Positions 16,952-25,540 of a DNA stretch of 64,000 nt are shown one piece after another. The first letter of the stretch is position 1. Every line of letters starts with the position of its first letter. Source of the stretch: Streptomyces sp. NRRL WC-3742 (GTDB lineage: Bacteria > Actinomycetota > Actinomycetes > Streptomycetales > Streptomycetaceae). A program made the translations under genes and the position numbers. The notes beneath the pieces are model-generated. The model did no database searches and had not been told where the DNA came from. It saw nothing but the letters and a program-made list of their open reading frames with translations. The DNA lies in NCBI RefSeq assembly GCF_000720635.1, contig NZ_JOCF01000067.1, positions 13,447-77,446 on the forward strand. The letters are read 5' to 3'.

Positions 16952-18262
16952 TCAACTCCGCTCGTCCACCACCCGTTTGATCTTCCCGACCGACCGCTCC
17001 AGCGTGTACGGCTCCACCACCTCCACCTCGACGGTGACGCCCACCCCGTCCTTGACCGCCCGAACGACCTCCGCCCGCGCCGCCTCCCGCACCGGCCCCG
17101 GCGCCTCCGGGCGGGCCTCGACCCGCACCGTCAGGTGGTCCATCCGCCCCCGCCGGCTCAGCCGCAGCTGGAAGTGCGGCGCGACGCCGTCGGTGCGCAG
17201 CAGGATCTCCTCGATCTGGGTCGGGAAGAGGTTCACCCCGCGCAGGATGATCATGTCGTCGCTGCGCCCGGTCACCTTCTCCATCCGCCGGAACGCCGGG
17301 CGGGCGGTGCCGGGCAGCAGCCGGCTGAGGTCGCGGGTGCGGTAGCGGATGACGGGCAGGGCCTCCTTGGTGAGGGTGGTGAAGACCAGTTCGCCGCCCT
17401 CGCCCTCGGGCATCACCTCGTCGGTGAAGGGGTCGACGACCTCGGGGTAGAAGTGGTCCTCCCAGATGTGCAGGCCGTCCTTGGTCTCCACGCACTCCTG
17501 GGCGATGCCGGGGCCGACGACCTCGGAGAGGCCGTAGATGTCGACGGCGTGCAGGTCGAGTCGGTCCTCGATCTCCCGGCGCATCTCCTCCGTCCACGGC
17601 TCGGCGCCGAAGATGCCGATGCGCAGCGAGGTGGTGCGCGGGTCGACGCCCTGGCGCTCGAACTCGTCGAGCAGGGTGAGCAGGTAGGAGGGGGTGACCA
17701 TGATGATCTGGGGCCGGAAGTCCTGGATCAGCTGCACCTGGCGGGCCGTCATGCCCCCACTGGCGGGGATGACGGTGCACCCGGCCCGTTCGGCGCCGTA
17801 GTGGGCGCCGAGGCCGCCGGTGAACAGGCCGTAGCCGTACGCGATGTGCGCCTTGTCGCCGGGCCGCCCTCCGGCGGCACGGATCGAGCGGGCGACGACG
17901 TCGGCCCACATGGACAGGTCGGCGTCGGTGTAGCCGACGACGGTGGGGCGGCCGGTGGTGCCGCTGGAGGCGTGGATGCGGCGGACGTCGGCCATCGGGA
18001 CGGCGAACATGCCGAAGGGGTAGCCCTCGCGCAGGTCGGCCTTGGTGGTGAAGGGGAAGCGGGCGAGGTCCTCGAGGGTGCGGCAGTCCTCGGGGTGGAC
18101 TCCGGCGGCGTCGAACTTGCGGCGGTAGAGCTCGACGTTGTCGTACGCGTGGCGCAGGGCGGCCCTCAGTCGGGTGAGCTGGTGGGCGCGCAGCTCGTCC
18201 GGGCCCAGGCGCTCGCCGGCGTCGAGCAGGGCGGGGGGCAGGGGCTCGCCGAGGCGTCGCAT
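16952..18262 (-). CDS. paaK: Phenylacetate-CoA ligase
   Basis: A 436-residue AMP-forming ligase of the PaaK family. It activates phenylacetate with ATP and CoA, the first step of aerobic phenylacetate breakdown. Visible motifs: FPFTTKADLREGYPFGMFAV near residue 70, the P-loop HASSGTTGRPTVVGYT, GIFGAEPWTEEMR, the YGLSEVVGPG motif, and a C-terminal domain with RSDDMIILRGVNLFPTQIEE and the final catalytic Lys in RSVGKIKRVV. Length matches the family. Other paa genes are not nearby, so it could activate another arylacetate. A TetR-type operator candidate lies upstream. Confidence 0.93.
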   Translation of the reverse strand: MRRLGEPLPPALLDAGERLGPDELRAHQLTRLRAALRHAYDNVELYRRKFDAAGVHPEDCRTLEDLARFPFTTKADLREGYPFGMFAVPMADVRRIHASSGTTGRPTVVGYTDADLSMWADVVARSIRAAGGRPGDKAHIAYGYGLFTGGLGAHYGAERAGCTVIPASGGMTARQVQLIQDFRPQIIMVTPSYLLTLLDEFERQGVDPRTTSLRIGIFGAEPWTEEMRREIEDRLDLHAVDIYGLSEVVGPGIAQECVETKDGLHIWEDHFYPEVVDPFTDEVMPEGEGGELVFTTLTKEALPVIRYRTRDLSRLLPGTARPAFRRMEKVTGRSDDMIILRGVNLFPTQIEEILLRTDGVAPHFQLRLSRRGRMDHLTVRVEARPEAPGPVREAARAEVVRAVKDGVGVTVEVEVVEPYTLERSVGKIKRVVDERS

Positions 18263-18329
18263 CGTCGCTCCTTCTCGCCTTCTCGCCTTCTCGTCGGCCG
18301 ACCAGGCTCGTCGACAGCCGGCCCGTCGC

Positions 18330-18343
18330 CGACCGGTCGTTCG
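18330..18343 (-). promoter_or_regulatory. Putative TetR-type operator upstream of paaK
   Basis: CGACCGGTCGTTCG is an imperfect inverted repeat about 70 bases before the PaaK start. It resembles the palindromic sites I recall for PaaR-like TetR repressors of phenylacetate genes. The spacer between it and the gene also contains three copies of CTTCTCGC(C). The regulator is not in the window, so this is tentative. Confidence 0.35.
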
Positions 18344-18567
18344 GTCAGAGTGGGTCAGGGCCAGGTAAACCGGCCCCCGGCCTGCCTGTCAAGACCACCG
18401 ACCATCGTTCCGGAATGAGAAGTTCCGGCAACTTTGCCTCAAGTCCTCCCCTCGACCCGGTTGGCCGATATGAAAATCATTACGGAAATTTGACCCACGC
18501 GGCCCCTCTCCCGCCCCGGCCGCATGGTTCAGTAGTGCGGCTTCTCCCCCGCACCCCGGAGTGAACC

Positions 18568-20109
18568 GTGTCCTCGACTTCTGCCCTGGTCAGCGCGCTG
18601 CGCGACCTCGGCGACCGGCCCGCCGTCGTCGCCGACGGCCGCGCGATCAGCGGCATCGGCCTGCTGCTCGGCGTCTCCCCTCCCGGCGGCCTGCCCAGAG
18701 CCCTCGCCGAACGGGTCGCCGCACACGCCGCACTCGCGCCCGCCGCCGCCCGCACCGCCGAGGCCCGGCTGCGCCACTGGGCGGGCGTCCTCGGCCCGCC
18801 GCCCATCCGGCACACCGTGCTGCACCCCACCACCGAACTGGCCGTCGAACTCGGCCTCGCCACCCTCCTCGCCGGCGGCACCGTCCACTGCGGCGACCCC
18901 GAGCAGCAGCCCGACGAGCAGCTCGCCGCCCTCGCCGCCACCGGCACCACCCACCTGAGCCTGCCCTCCCCGCTGCTGTGGCGGCTCAGCGGCCGCCCCG
19001 GCCTCCCCGGCCACGACCTGCGCGCGCTGCGGCTGATCCTGCACGTCGGCCCCGAACCCCGCCAGGACGACGTGTACGCCGCCGTCGACGCGCTCGGCGC
19101 CGTCCTCGCCCACGTCCGCGCCCCGCAGAACGAGGACGAGAACGCCGACCACCGGCTGCGCGCCGACGCGGAAGCCGCCGAGGCGGCCGCCTGGAAGTAC
19201 ACCATCGGCCTCACCGCCGACCAGACCCGCGCCTTCGGCGCCCACCTCGACCGGGCCGTCCTCACCTCCCTGCTCCTGACCCTCCAGCAGGCCGGCGTCC
19301 TCACCGACCCCGCCCACGGCCACCACGAGGCCGAGATCCTCGCCGCCGCCCTCGTCACCCCCGCCGAAAACCCCCGGGTACGCGGCTGGCTGGACGCCCT
19401 CACCCGCCACGGCCTGATCACCCGCCGGGGCCCCCTCTACCACGGCGCCCCGGCCCTCACCGCCGCCGACGCCCGCGAAGCCTGGCGCCCCGCCACCGAC
19501 GCCTGGGCCGACGGCCTCGGCCCCGCCACCGCCCTCGAGCGCGTACGGCGCGGCGCCACCCGGCTGCCCCGCCTCATCACCGGCGAGGAACCGCCCCGCC
19601 CGTACACCGCCCCCCTGCGCTGGGCCGCCGCCCGCGGCTACCTCGGCGCGGTGCTCGGCGCCCTGGTGCGCAGCAGCGCCGAGGCCCGCGCCGAGGCCCA
19701 CGACGGGCCGCAGCCGCTGCGCGTCCTCGAACTCGACCGCGAGGGCGTCGAGACCACCGTCGCCCGCGCCCTGGCCTCCCGCCCCCGCCGGCACACCGAG
19801 CACCACCTCGCCCCGGACGGCGGCCGCTACGACCTGGTCGTGGCCACCACCACCGCCGGGCCCGAGGAGGAGGCGTCCGCGCTCGTCGACCTGCTCGCCC
19901 CCGGCGGACGGCTGCTGCTGCTCGCGCCCGTCGCCGAACACCTGGACCTGCTCATCACCGGCGACGCGCGCGGGGCGGGCGCCGCACCCGACCAGGTCTG
20001 GCGCACGGCGCTCGCGCGGGCGGGCTGCCCGCAGGTCCTCGGCCTGCCCGGCGCCGGGCACCCGATGGCGCCGCTGGGGCTGGGGCTGTTCGTCGCCCGG
20101 GCGGAGTGA
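18568..20109 (+). CDS. Degenerate AMP-ligase-like / methyltransferase-like protein
   Basis: A 513-residue protein that does not match one clean family. Residues about 60-150 resemble the N-terminal half of an acyl-AMP ligase (VLHPTTELAVELGLATLLAG), but the Ser/Gly/Lys-rich ATP loop is absent and position 143 onward reads SLPSPLLWRLSGRPGLPGHD without it. The middle (200-330) is helical. Residues about 385-510 look like a methyltransferase Rossmann half (LRVLELDREGVETTVARAL, then DLLAPGGRLLLLAP) with a poor glycine loop. GTG 18568 is used. It is followed by a G-quadruplex motif and stands alone. Function unknown, possibly a scaffold evolved from a biosynthetic module. Confidence 0.55.
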   Translation: MSSTSALVSALRDLGDRPAVVADGRAISGIGLLLGVSPPGGLPRALAERVAAHAALAPAAARTAEARLRHWAGVLGPPPIRHTVLHPTTELAVELGLATLLAGGTVHCGDPEQQPDEQLAALAATGTTHLSLPSPLLWRLSGRPGLPGHDLRALRLILHVGPEPRQDDVYAAVDALGAVLAHVRAPQNEDENADHRLRADAEAAEAAAWKYTIGLTADQTRAFGAHLDRAVLTSLLLTLQQAGVLTDPAHGHHEAEILAAALVTPAENPRVRGWLDALTRHGLITRRGPLYHGAPALTAADAREAWRPATDAWADGLGPATALERVRRGATRLPRLITGEEPPRPYTAPLRWAAARGYLGAVLGALVRSSAEARAEAHDGPQPLRVLELDREGVETTVARALASRPRRHTEHHLAPDGGRYDLVVATTTAGPEEEASALVDLLAPGGRLLLLAPVAEHLDLLITGDARGAGAAPDQVWRTALARAGCPQVLGLPGAGHPMAPLGLGLFVARAE

Positions 20110-20127
20110 GGGCAGGGGTTGAGGGCA

Positions 20128-20152
20128 GGGGGCTGGGGGCTGGGGGCTGGGG
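20128..20152 (+). other. G-quadruplex-forming motif
   Basis: Three GGGGG runs and a final GGGG are separated by exactly CT loops, 19 bases after the stop codon of the preceding gene. Runs of this length with two-base loops satisfy the usual G4 pattern. It is on the coding strand, so the mRNA would also carry it, and it may help end transcription. The remaining spacer to 20485 shows nothing else firm. Confidence 0.6.
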
Positions 20153-20485
20153 CACGTCGGCCGCCACCCGTCGGCCGTTCGCGCTGGTCAGAAGCCGCGC
20201 CGGGGCCCCCGTACCCGAGCCTCGTGGCCGCGCGGTGAAGCCCGGATCACACACTGCCACCCGATCCGTACCATTTCGATACCGAAGCCCGGATGAGCTG
20301 CGGGAATCCTCGCCGCGCGGGCCCGCCCCCGGGTAGGCTCCGGACAGTCCTCCGGCCCCCGCGCAGGCGGCCCCGCGCCGCCGTGCCGCGATCCGGTGGT
20401 GCATCCCCGCGGGCCGTCACGACTGGTCTCCGCGCACTCGACATCGCGCGCCAGGGCAGTCGCGCGAACGGCGAAGGGCAACGCC

Positions 20486-21652
20486 TTGGCGGATCGGCTC
20501 ACCGGAGGAGACTCCTCACTCCTGCGGCGCATCAACGCGGCGGTCACGCTGCGGGCGCTGCGGACGGGCCACGCGGTGACCCTCACCCAACTCGTCGGCG
20601 AGACCGGGCTCTCCCGGCCCACCGTCGAAGGCGTCATCGAGGGCCTGGTCGAGACCGGCCTGGTCGCCGAGGTGGAGCAGCCGCGCGAGGACTGCCCGCC
20701 GGGCACCAGCGGGCGCCGCGGACGCCCCGCCCGCTGGTTCCGCTTCCGCGCCGAGGCCGGGCACATCCTCGGCATCGAGATCGGCGTGCACGACATCCGC
20801 GTCATCCTCGCCGACCTCACCGGCGAGGTGGTGGGCAGTCACTTCAAGCCCGTCGACGAGACCCTGGAGGCCGAGGACCGCCTCGCCGCCGTCCGCACCG
20901 CCGTCGCCGAGGTGCTGAGGAAGGGCGCCATCTCCCGCGACAACCTGTGGGCCGTCGGCGTCGGCACCCCCGGCATCGTCGACCGCGAGGGCACCATCAG
21001 GCTCGGCACCGCGATGCCCGGCTGGACGGGCCTCGACCTCGGCACCCGGCTGCGCCGCTCCTTCCGCTGCCCCGTCCTCATCGAGAACGACGCCAACCTC
21101 GCCGCCATCGCCGAACACTGGCAGGGCGCGGCCGTCGGCGCCGACGACGTCGTCTTCGTCATGGCCGGCCTCAGCCCCGGCGCCGGCTCCCTCATCAACG
21201 GCCGCCTGCACCGCGGCTACGGCGGCGCGGCCGGCGAGATCGGCGCCCTCCACCTGCTCGGCCAGGAGGTCACCCCCGAGCGGCTGCTCTCCACCACCGG
21301 CAAGCCGCTCAACCCGCTCGACGAGGCCGCCGTGGCCCGGGTGCTGCGCCTGGCCCGGGAGGGCGACGAGGTCTCCCAGGTCGCCATGGACCGCTTCCTC
21401 ACCCGGCTCGTGCAGAGCGTCGCCGCGCTCGTCCTGGCCATCGACCCGCAGCTGGTGGTCATCGGCGGCTGGGCCGCCGGCCTCGACGGCGTCCTGGAGC
21501 CGCTGCGCGAACGCCTCGCCCAGTTCACCCTGCGCGCCCCCGAGGTGGCGCTCGCGGCGCTCGGCTCGGAGGTCGTCGCCATGGGCGCCCTGCGCGTCGC
21601 CCTCGACCACGTCGAGGACCAGCTCTTCGCGGTGGACCCGCCGCGGCTCTAG
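20486..21652 (+). CDS. ROK family transcriptional regulator
   Basis: A 388-residue protein with an N-terminal winged helix (LLRRINAAVTLRALR, then LTQLVGETGLSRPTVEGVIE) and a ROK sugar-kinase-like body. Body motifs include VGVGTPGIVD, the ENDANLAAIAEHW motif and a Gly-rich stretch YGGAAGEIGALHL. The usual ROK zinc-site motif (GHx..., then CxCGxxGCxE) is absent: after GALHL the chain goes directly to LGQEVTPERLL. It therefore probably lacks zinc and kinase activity and acts as a sugar-responsive regulator. TTG 20486 is chosen for the AAGGG eight bases upstream; GTG 20396 is an alternative start. Confidence 0.85.
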   Translation: MADRLTGGDSSLLRRINAAVTLRALRTGHAVTLTQLVGETGLSRPTVEGVIEGLVETGLVAEVEQPREDCPPGTSGRRGRPARWFRFRAEAGHILGIEIGVHDIRVILADLTGEVVGSHFKPVDETLEAEDRLAAVRTAVAEVLRKGAISRDNLWAVGVGTPGIVDREGTIRLGTAMPGWTGLDLGTRLRRSFRCPVLIENDANLAAIAEHWQGAAVGADDVVFVMAGLSPGAGSLINGRLHRGYGGAAGEIGALHLLGQEVTPERLLSTTGKPLNPLDEAAVARVLRLAREGDEVSQVAMDRFLTRLVQSVAALVLAIDPQLVVIGGWAAGLDGVLEPLRERLAQFTLRAPEVALAALGSEVVAMGALRVALDHVEDQLFAVDPPRL

Positions 21653-21709
21653 GAGCCTCCCGACGGCCTCCCCCCACGGCCTCCCCGCAACGGCCTTCCC
21701 CCAACGGCC

Positions 21710-21741
21710 GAGGCCCGCACACCGGTTGGTGTGCGGGCCTC
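21710..21741. terminator. Bidirectional terminator between convergent genes
   Basis: GAGGCCCGCACACC (21710-21723) and its exact reverse complement (21728-21741) form a 14-bp stem with a GGTT loop. It lies between the 3' ends of the ROK and GntR genes. Confidence 0.8.
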
Positions 21742-21766
21742 GCCCTGAGGGTTTTCGGGAAGTGGT

Positions 21767-22552
21767 TCAGGAGGCGCTGCGGACGCCTTCCGCCGCACCG
21801 ACCGGGGTGACCTCGACCAGGCCCGTCTCGCCGAAGGTCAGCTTGCAGGTGTCCGCACGGTAGGTGGAGACGGCCAGCGCGACCAGGCGGCCCGCGGCGG
21901 CGTACTGGGTGGTCATGACCAGCACCGGCGAGCCCGGAGGACGCTCCAGCAGCGCCGCCTCCTCGGCCTCGGCCACGCCCAGCTCCACCGCACGCGACTC
22001 GCCGTCGACCTCCAGGCGCTCCAGCTGGCGCAGCACCGAGCGGGCCCGGTCGCTCTCGGCCCGGAAGCCCGGCAGGTGAGGCAGCGCGGCGGCCGGCACG
22101 TGCAGCGACTCGCTGGCCACCGCCCGGCCCTCGACCAGCCGGACCCGGCGCACGGTGTGGACGGTCGCGCCCTCGGCCACGCCCAGGCCCTTCGCCAGCT
22201 GCGCGGAGGCCGGGGAGGTGGTGCAGTCGACCGTGCGCCAGGAGTGGCTGCGGACGGCGCCCGGCCAGCCCTCCTCCTGCCGGTTGACCGGCACACCCAC
22301 GCGCGGGGCGGCGATCAGCGTGCCGATCCCGCGGCGGCGCACCAGGCGGCCCTCCAGCTCCAGCTGGTCGAGGGCCTGGCGCAGCGTCGCCCGGGCCACG
22401 CCGAAGCGGGCGGACAGCTCGCGCTCGTTGGGCAGGACCTGGCCGGTGGAGAACTCCGTGTCGATGGCCTTGAGAAGCACCGTGCGCAGGTGCCAGTACT
22501 TGGGCTCCGGCACCGCCGAGAGCTGTCCTGTCGTCCCCACCGTGTCCTCCAC
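21767..22552 (-). CDS. GntR family regulator, HutC/DasR-like
   Basis: A 261-residue regulator. Residues about 18-85 form the GntR winged helix (PKYWHLRTVLLKAI, then PNERELSARFGVARATLRQA and LVRRRGIGTLIAAP). The remainder is a UTRA effector domain with the family spacing (AEGATVHTVRRVRLVEGR, VASESLHVPAAALPHL, LERPPGSPVLVMTTQYAA). Layout and the opening PKY match DasR-type regulators, which sense amino-sugar phosphates. Identity to DasR itself is not claimed, since the UTRA part differs. A dre-like palindrome lies 140 bases upstream of the start and suggests self-regulation or control of the divergent region. Confidence 0.88.
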   Translation of the reverse strand: MEDTVGTTGQLSAVPEPKYWHLRTVLLKAIDTEFSTGQVLPNERELSARFGVARATLRQALDQLELEGRLVRRRGIGTLIAAPRVGVPVNRQEEGWPGAVRSHSWRTVDCTTSPASAQLAKGLGVAEGATVHTVRRVRLVEGRAVASESLHVPAAALPHLPGFRAESDRARSVLRQLERLEVDGESRAVELGVAEAEEAALLERPPGSPVLVMTTQYAAAGRLVALAVSTYRADTCKLTFGETGLVEVTPVGAAEGVRSAS

Positions 22553-22692
22553 CTGTTTCCGGCCTGCCCTGCGACGAGGGCGGATCTCCGGCCCGCTGTC
22601 CGCTGTTGCGGCAGGTGGGAGAGCGGGCTTTTATCCGTCCTTCTTTATTAAAGGTCCTTGCAGTAAGCGACCCTAGGGGCTCCGTCCGGAGA

Positions 22693-22704
22693 TGGTCAAG
22701 ACCA
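22693..22704. promoter_or_regulatory. dre-like GntR operator
   Basis: TGGTCAAGACCA is a palindrome with arms TGGTC and GACCA around AA. It closely resembles the DasR-responsive element TGGTCTAGACCA. It lies in the divergent space between the GntR gene (start 22552) and exonuclease III (start 22827), near an AT-rich stretch (TTCTTTATTAAAGG) that could be promoter DNA. Confidence 0.5.
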
Positions 22705-22826
22705 ATGACGGCGCACGATGCGGAGCCCGCGCATCTTCATGCCGTGTTCACGTCGGGGGCCCCCGCTCCACCCCGACGCGACCGTGTCACGAGTCCCGGC
22801 ACCGACCCAGCCGGTAGGCTGCCCGA

Positions 22827-23642
22827 GTGACCGTGGTGACGACAGTGAACGTGAACGGAATCCGTGCGGCGGCCAAGAAGGGCTTCGTCGAATGGCTCGC
22901 CGGCACCGAGGCGGACGTGATCTGCCTCCAGGAGGTGCGCTCCGAGCCGGAACAGCTCCCCGTCGAGCTGCGCGACCTCGACGGCTGGCACGCCGTCTGG
23001 GCCCCCGCCGCCGCCAAGGGCCGCGCCGGCGTGGCGATCCTCTCCCGCCAGGCGCCCCAGCGCACCGTCATCGGCTTCGACTCCGACGAGTTCGACGGCT
23101 CCGGCCGCTACATCGAGATCGACCTGCCCGGCCTGACCGTCGCCAGCCTCTACCTCCCCTCCGGCGAGGTCGGCACCGAGCGCCAGGACGAGAAGGAACG
23201 CTTCATGGCGGAGTTCCTCGCCTACCTCACCACCCTGCGCACCCGCGCCGCCGCCGACGGCCGCGAGGTCGTCGTCTGCGGCGACTGGAACATCTGCCAC
23301 CGCCCCGAAGACCTCAAGAACTGGAAGTCCAACCAGAAGGCCGCCGGCTTCCTCCCCGAGGAACGCGCCTGGCTCTCCCGCGTCTACGACGAAGCCGGCT
23401 ACGTCGACGTCGTCCGCGCCCTCCACCCCGACACCACCGGCCCCTACTCCTGGTGGTCCTACCGCGGCCGCGCCTTCGACAACGACTCCGGCTGGAGGAT
23501 CGATCTCCTGACGGCCAGTCAGAAACTCGCGGACACCTGCACCAAGGCGTACGTCGAGCGCCCCGCCTCCCACGCCGAACGCTGGTCCGACCACGCACCG
23601 GTGACAGCCGTCTTCGATCTCACCCAACTCCCGCAGCACTGA
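22827..23642 (+). CDS. xth: Exodeoxyribonuclease III
   Basis: A 271-residue member of the exonuclease III/AP endonuclease family, which incises DNA at abasic sites and degrades 3' ends. The active site is complete: the Asn in TVNVNGIRAA, the Glu in VICLQEVRSEPEQ, the Tyr/Ser stretch LTVASLYLPSGE, Asp and Asn in VCGDWNICH, the Asp in GWRIDLLTASQ and the terminal HAERWSDHAP with the catalytic His. GTG 22827 is the start and the length is normal. The gene appears single. A fragment identical in its last motif occurs at 54770-54843. Confidence 0.95.
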   Translation: MTVVTTVNVNGIRAAAKKGFVEWLAGTEADVICLQEVRSEPEQLPVELRDLDGWHAVWAPAAAKGRAGVAILSRQAPQRTVIGFDSDEFDGSGRYIEIDLPGLTVASLYLPSGEVGTERQDEKERFMAEFLAYLTTLRTRAAADGREVVVCGDWNICHRPEDLKNWKSNQKAAGFLPEERAWLSRVYDEAGYVDVVRALHPDTTGPYSWWSYRGRAFDNDSGWRIDLLTASQKLADTCTKAYVERPASHAERWSDHAPVTAVFDLTQLPQH

Positions 23643-23868
23643 GGGGAGATCGGGCAACTCGCTCCAGCTGCCGCGAGGCCGTCGCGCTGCTCATCCAGAG
23701 CATCGGCCGCGGCCGCCACTTTCCTGCAACGGGACTGCCGGCGATCCCCAGCCACCCGGCCCGGGCCACCGCCCTCGCCTTGGTTCCCGCCACCGCGACC
23801 GCGCAGCGTCGATCCCGCTCTCCGCACGTACCCAGGCACTGTGGCGCAGGGAGAAGGAGGACGGACCC

Positions 23869-24497
23869 GTGCGATTCCTCGACCGCGTCTCCGCCGGCCG
23901 CCGGCTCGCCGAGGCGGTGGCCCCGTTCGTCGGCGACCGGAGCGACGGCCAGGTGGTCGTCCTCGCTCTGGCCCCCGGCGGACTGCCCGTCGCCGCCGAG
24001 GTCGCCGAGGGACTGGGCGCCCCTCTGGACGCCACCGTGGTACGGCAGTTGAGCGTGCCCGGCCACGACCGCCCGATCGGCGCCGTCGCCGACGGCGACC
24101 CCCCGCTGTTCGACCACGACTCCCTGAAGGGCCTCGGCCTCACCCCGATCGAGGTCGGCGCCAGCCTCAAGCGCGAACGGGCGCTCCCCTGCGCGTCCGG
24201 GGCCGCACCGCCGTCCTCGTCTCGGACGGCCTCACCTACGCCCTCACCGCCCGCACGGCCGTGCGCACGCTCCTCGCCGACCGCCCGGGCCGTCTGCTCC
24301 TCGCGGCCCCCGTCTGCGACGCCCGGATCGCCGAGGAGCTCCGGCGTGAGGTGGACGCCCTGATCTACCTCCACCTGCCCGACTACGCCCACGCCGCCGG
24401 CCCCTTCTACGGGGACTTCCACACCGTCACCGACCGCCACCCGCAGCGGGTAGCGGCGCGCGGGGGCGTGCGAGGCGTGCGGCGGGCAGGGGCGTGA
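23869..24497 (+). pseudogene. Frameshifted phosphoribosyltransferase
   Basis: From GTG 23869 the frame reads a phosphoribosyltransferase N-terminus (MRFLDRVSAGRRLAEAVAPF, then LALAPGGLPVAAEVAEGLGA). Homology runs to about LKRERAL at 24185, after which this frame loses meaning. A second frame, offset by one base, takes over with RVRGRTAVLVSDGLTYALTA and continues to the stop at 24497. The junction fits a small deletion of 3n+1 bases that also removes the usual linker. The PRPP-binding motif, normally VDDGLATGAT, is altered to VSDGLTYALT. The gene is therefore both broken and degenerate. A sequencing error would not explain the motif change. Confidence 0.7.
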
Positions 24498-24679
24498 CGG
24501 CCGGACCTCTCGGAAATCCCCCACCGGACCATTTATGCGATCCACCGGATCTCCGATTCCGCAGCGCGCCGCAGCCATCACCCGGTGTGACATTCCCTGG
24601 TCGGCGTGGCCGTGAAATCCGGGAAATGCCCGCCGGTCGGCCCCGATTATCGCCGGAAGCTTGGCATATGCCTTTCAAA

Positions 24680-24823
24680 TCACCGGCCTCCACCCGCATA
24701 CTCCCAGGTCATGAAGTAGACATCCAGGCAACCCAGTTGAAGGTTGACACCGGCTCGGATCGCCACCGTATAGTTAGCACCAGTAGCCCAAGTGATATCC
24801 GTTTCACAAAAGTTACTAGTCAA
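24680..24823 (-). CDS. Possible small low-GC gene, Cys-containing 47-residue peptide
   Basis: A minus-strand frame starting at TTG 24823 with GGAAGGGG five bases upstream, ending at TGA 24680. The peptide has two Cys (positions 6 and 32) and many Thr, Trp and Tyr residues; its middle reads TWATGANYTVAIRAGVN. Codon choice (TTT, TGT, GAT, ACT, GCT, GGT, TAT) is far poorer in G and C than neighbouring genes, which suggests foreign origin or selection on the DNA itself. It is divergent from the sigma factor at 24908. It could be a peptide precursor, a gene end or chance. The frame is open upstream, so the start rests on the ribosome site. Confidence 0.35.
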   Translation of the reverse strand: MTSNFCETDITWATGANYTVAIRAGVNLQLGCLDVYFMTWEYAGGGR

Positions 24824-24907
24824 AAGATCCCCTTCCGGAACGTTCCTGGCCTGGCGGGAGGCCCGGGCTCGACGAGGGATCAATGACAACACATACGGGG
24901 GTATGCG

Positions 24908-25540
24908 TTGCACGTCACCACACTGAACGAACTCGTCGACAGATGCCTCGCCGGGGATCAGGACGCATGGAGTCAACTGGTCGACCGGTACACGCCGTTG
25001 GTGTTCGCCATCGCCCGTGGGCACCGGCTCGGTCGGGCGGACTGCGAGGACGTCGTCCAGACCACCTGGCTGCGGGCGGTCCAGCACCTCGGCAAACTCC
25101 GCTCGCCCGAGCGGATAGCCCAGTGGATCGCGACCTCGGCCCGCCGGGAGAGCCTGAAGTGCCTGGAGAAGAGCGGGCGGAGCGTGCCGGTCGGCGAGCC
25201 GGCCGTCTTCGACCGGCCCGAGCCCTCCGAGAACCATCCGGAGGAGCGGGTGCTCACGGCCGAACAGGGTGACGAAGTCCTGCTCGCCTTCTGCGAGTTG
25301 ACGCCGCGCTGCCAGGCTCTGCTGAGCCTGCTCGTGGCGGACCCGCCGATGCCCTACGACGAGATCGTCGTCACGCTCGGCATGGCCCGCGGTTCCATCG
25401 GGCCGATCCGGGGCCGCTGCCTGGCCCACCTGGAGAAGATCATGCGGCAGCGCGCAGGCCGCTCGCCGCAGGATGCGGAGTTGATCCGAACGGTGCGGGA
25501 AACCGGACTCCAGGCGTTCTCCATGCAGCGGGCACGTTAA
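24908..25540 (+). CDS. ECF-type RNA polymerase sigma factor
   Basis: A 210-residue protein with both sigma core regions. Region 2 covers about residues 8-75 (LVDRCLAGDQDAWSQLVDRY, then DCEDVVQTTWLRAVQHLGKL, a region 2.2/2.3-like run). Region 4 covers about 120-175 (LLAFCELTPRCQALLSLLVA, then PYDEIVVTLGMARGSIGPIR). The region 4 helix-turn-helix with GSIGPIRGRCLAHL is the classical ECF ending. Start TTG 24908 is used and is uncertain. No anti-sigma gene follows. It may be a regulator of the adjacent PKS cluster, but it is separated from it by a convergent small gene, so that link is a guess. Confidence 0.85.
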   Translation: MHVTTLNELVDRCLAGDQDAWSQLVDRYTPLVFAIARGHRLGRADCEDVVQTTWLRAVQHLGKLRSPERIAQWIATSARRESLKCLEKSGRSVPVGEPAVFDRPEPSENHPEERVLTAEQGDEVLLAFCELTPRCQALLSLLVADPPMPYDEIVVTLGMARGSIGPIRGRCLAHLEKIMRQRAGRSPQDAELIRTVRETGLQAFSMQRAR

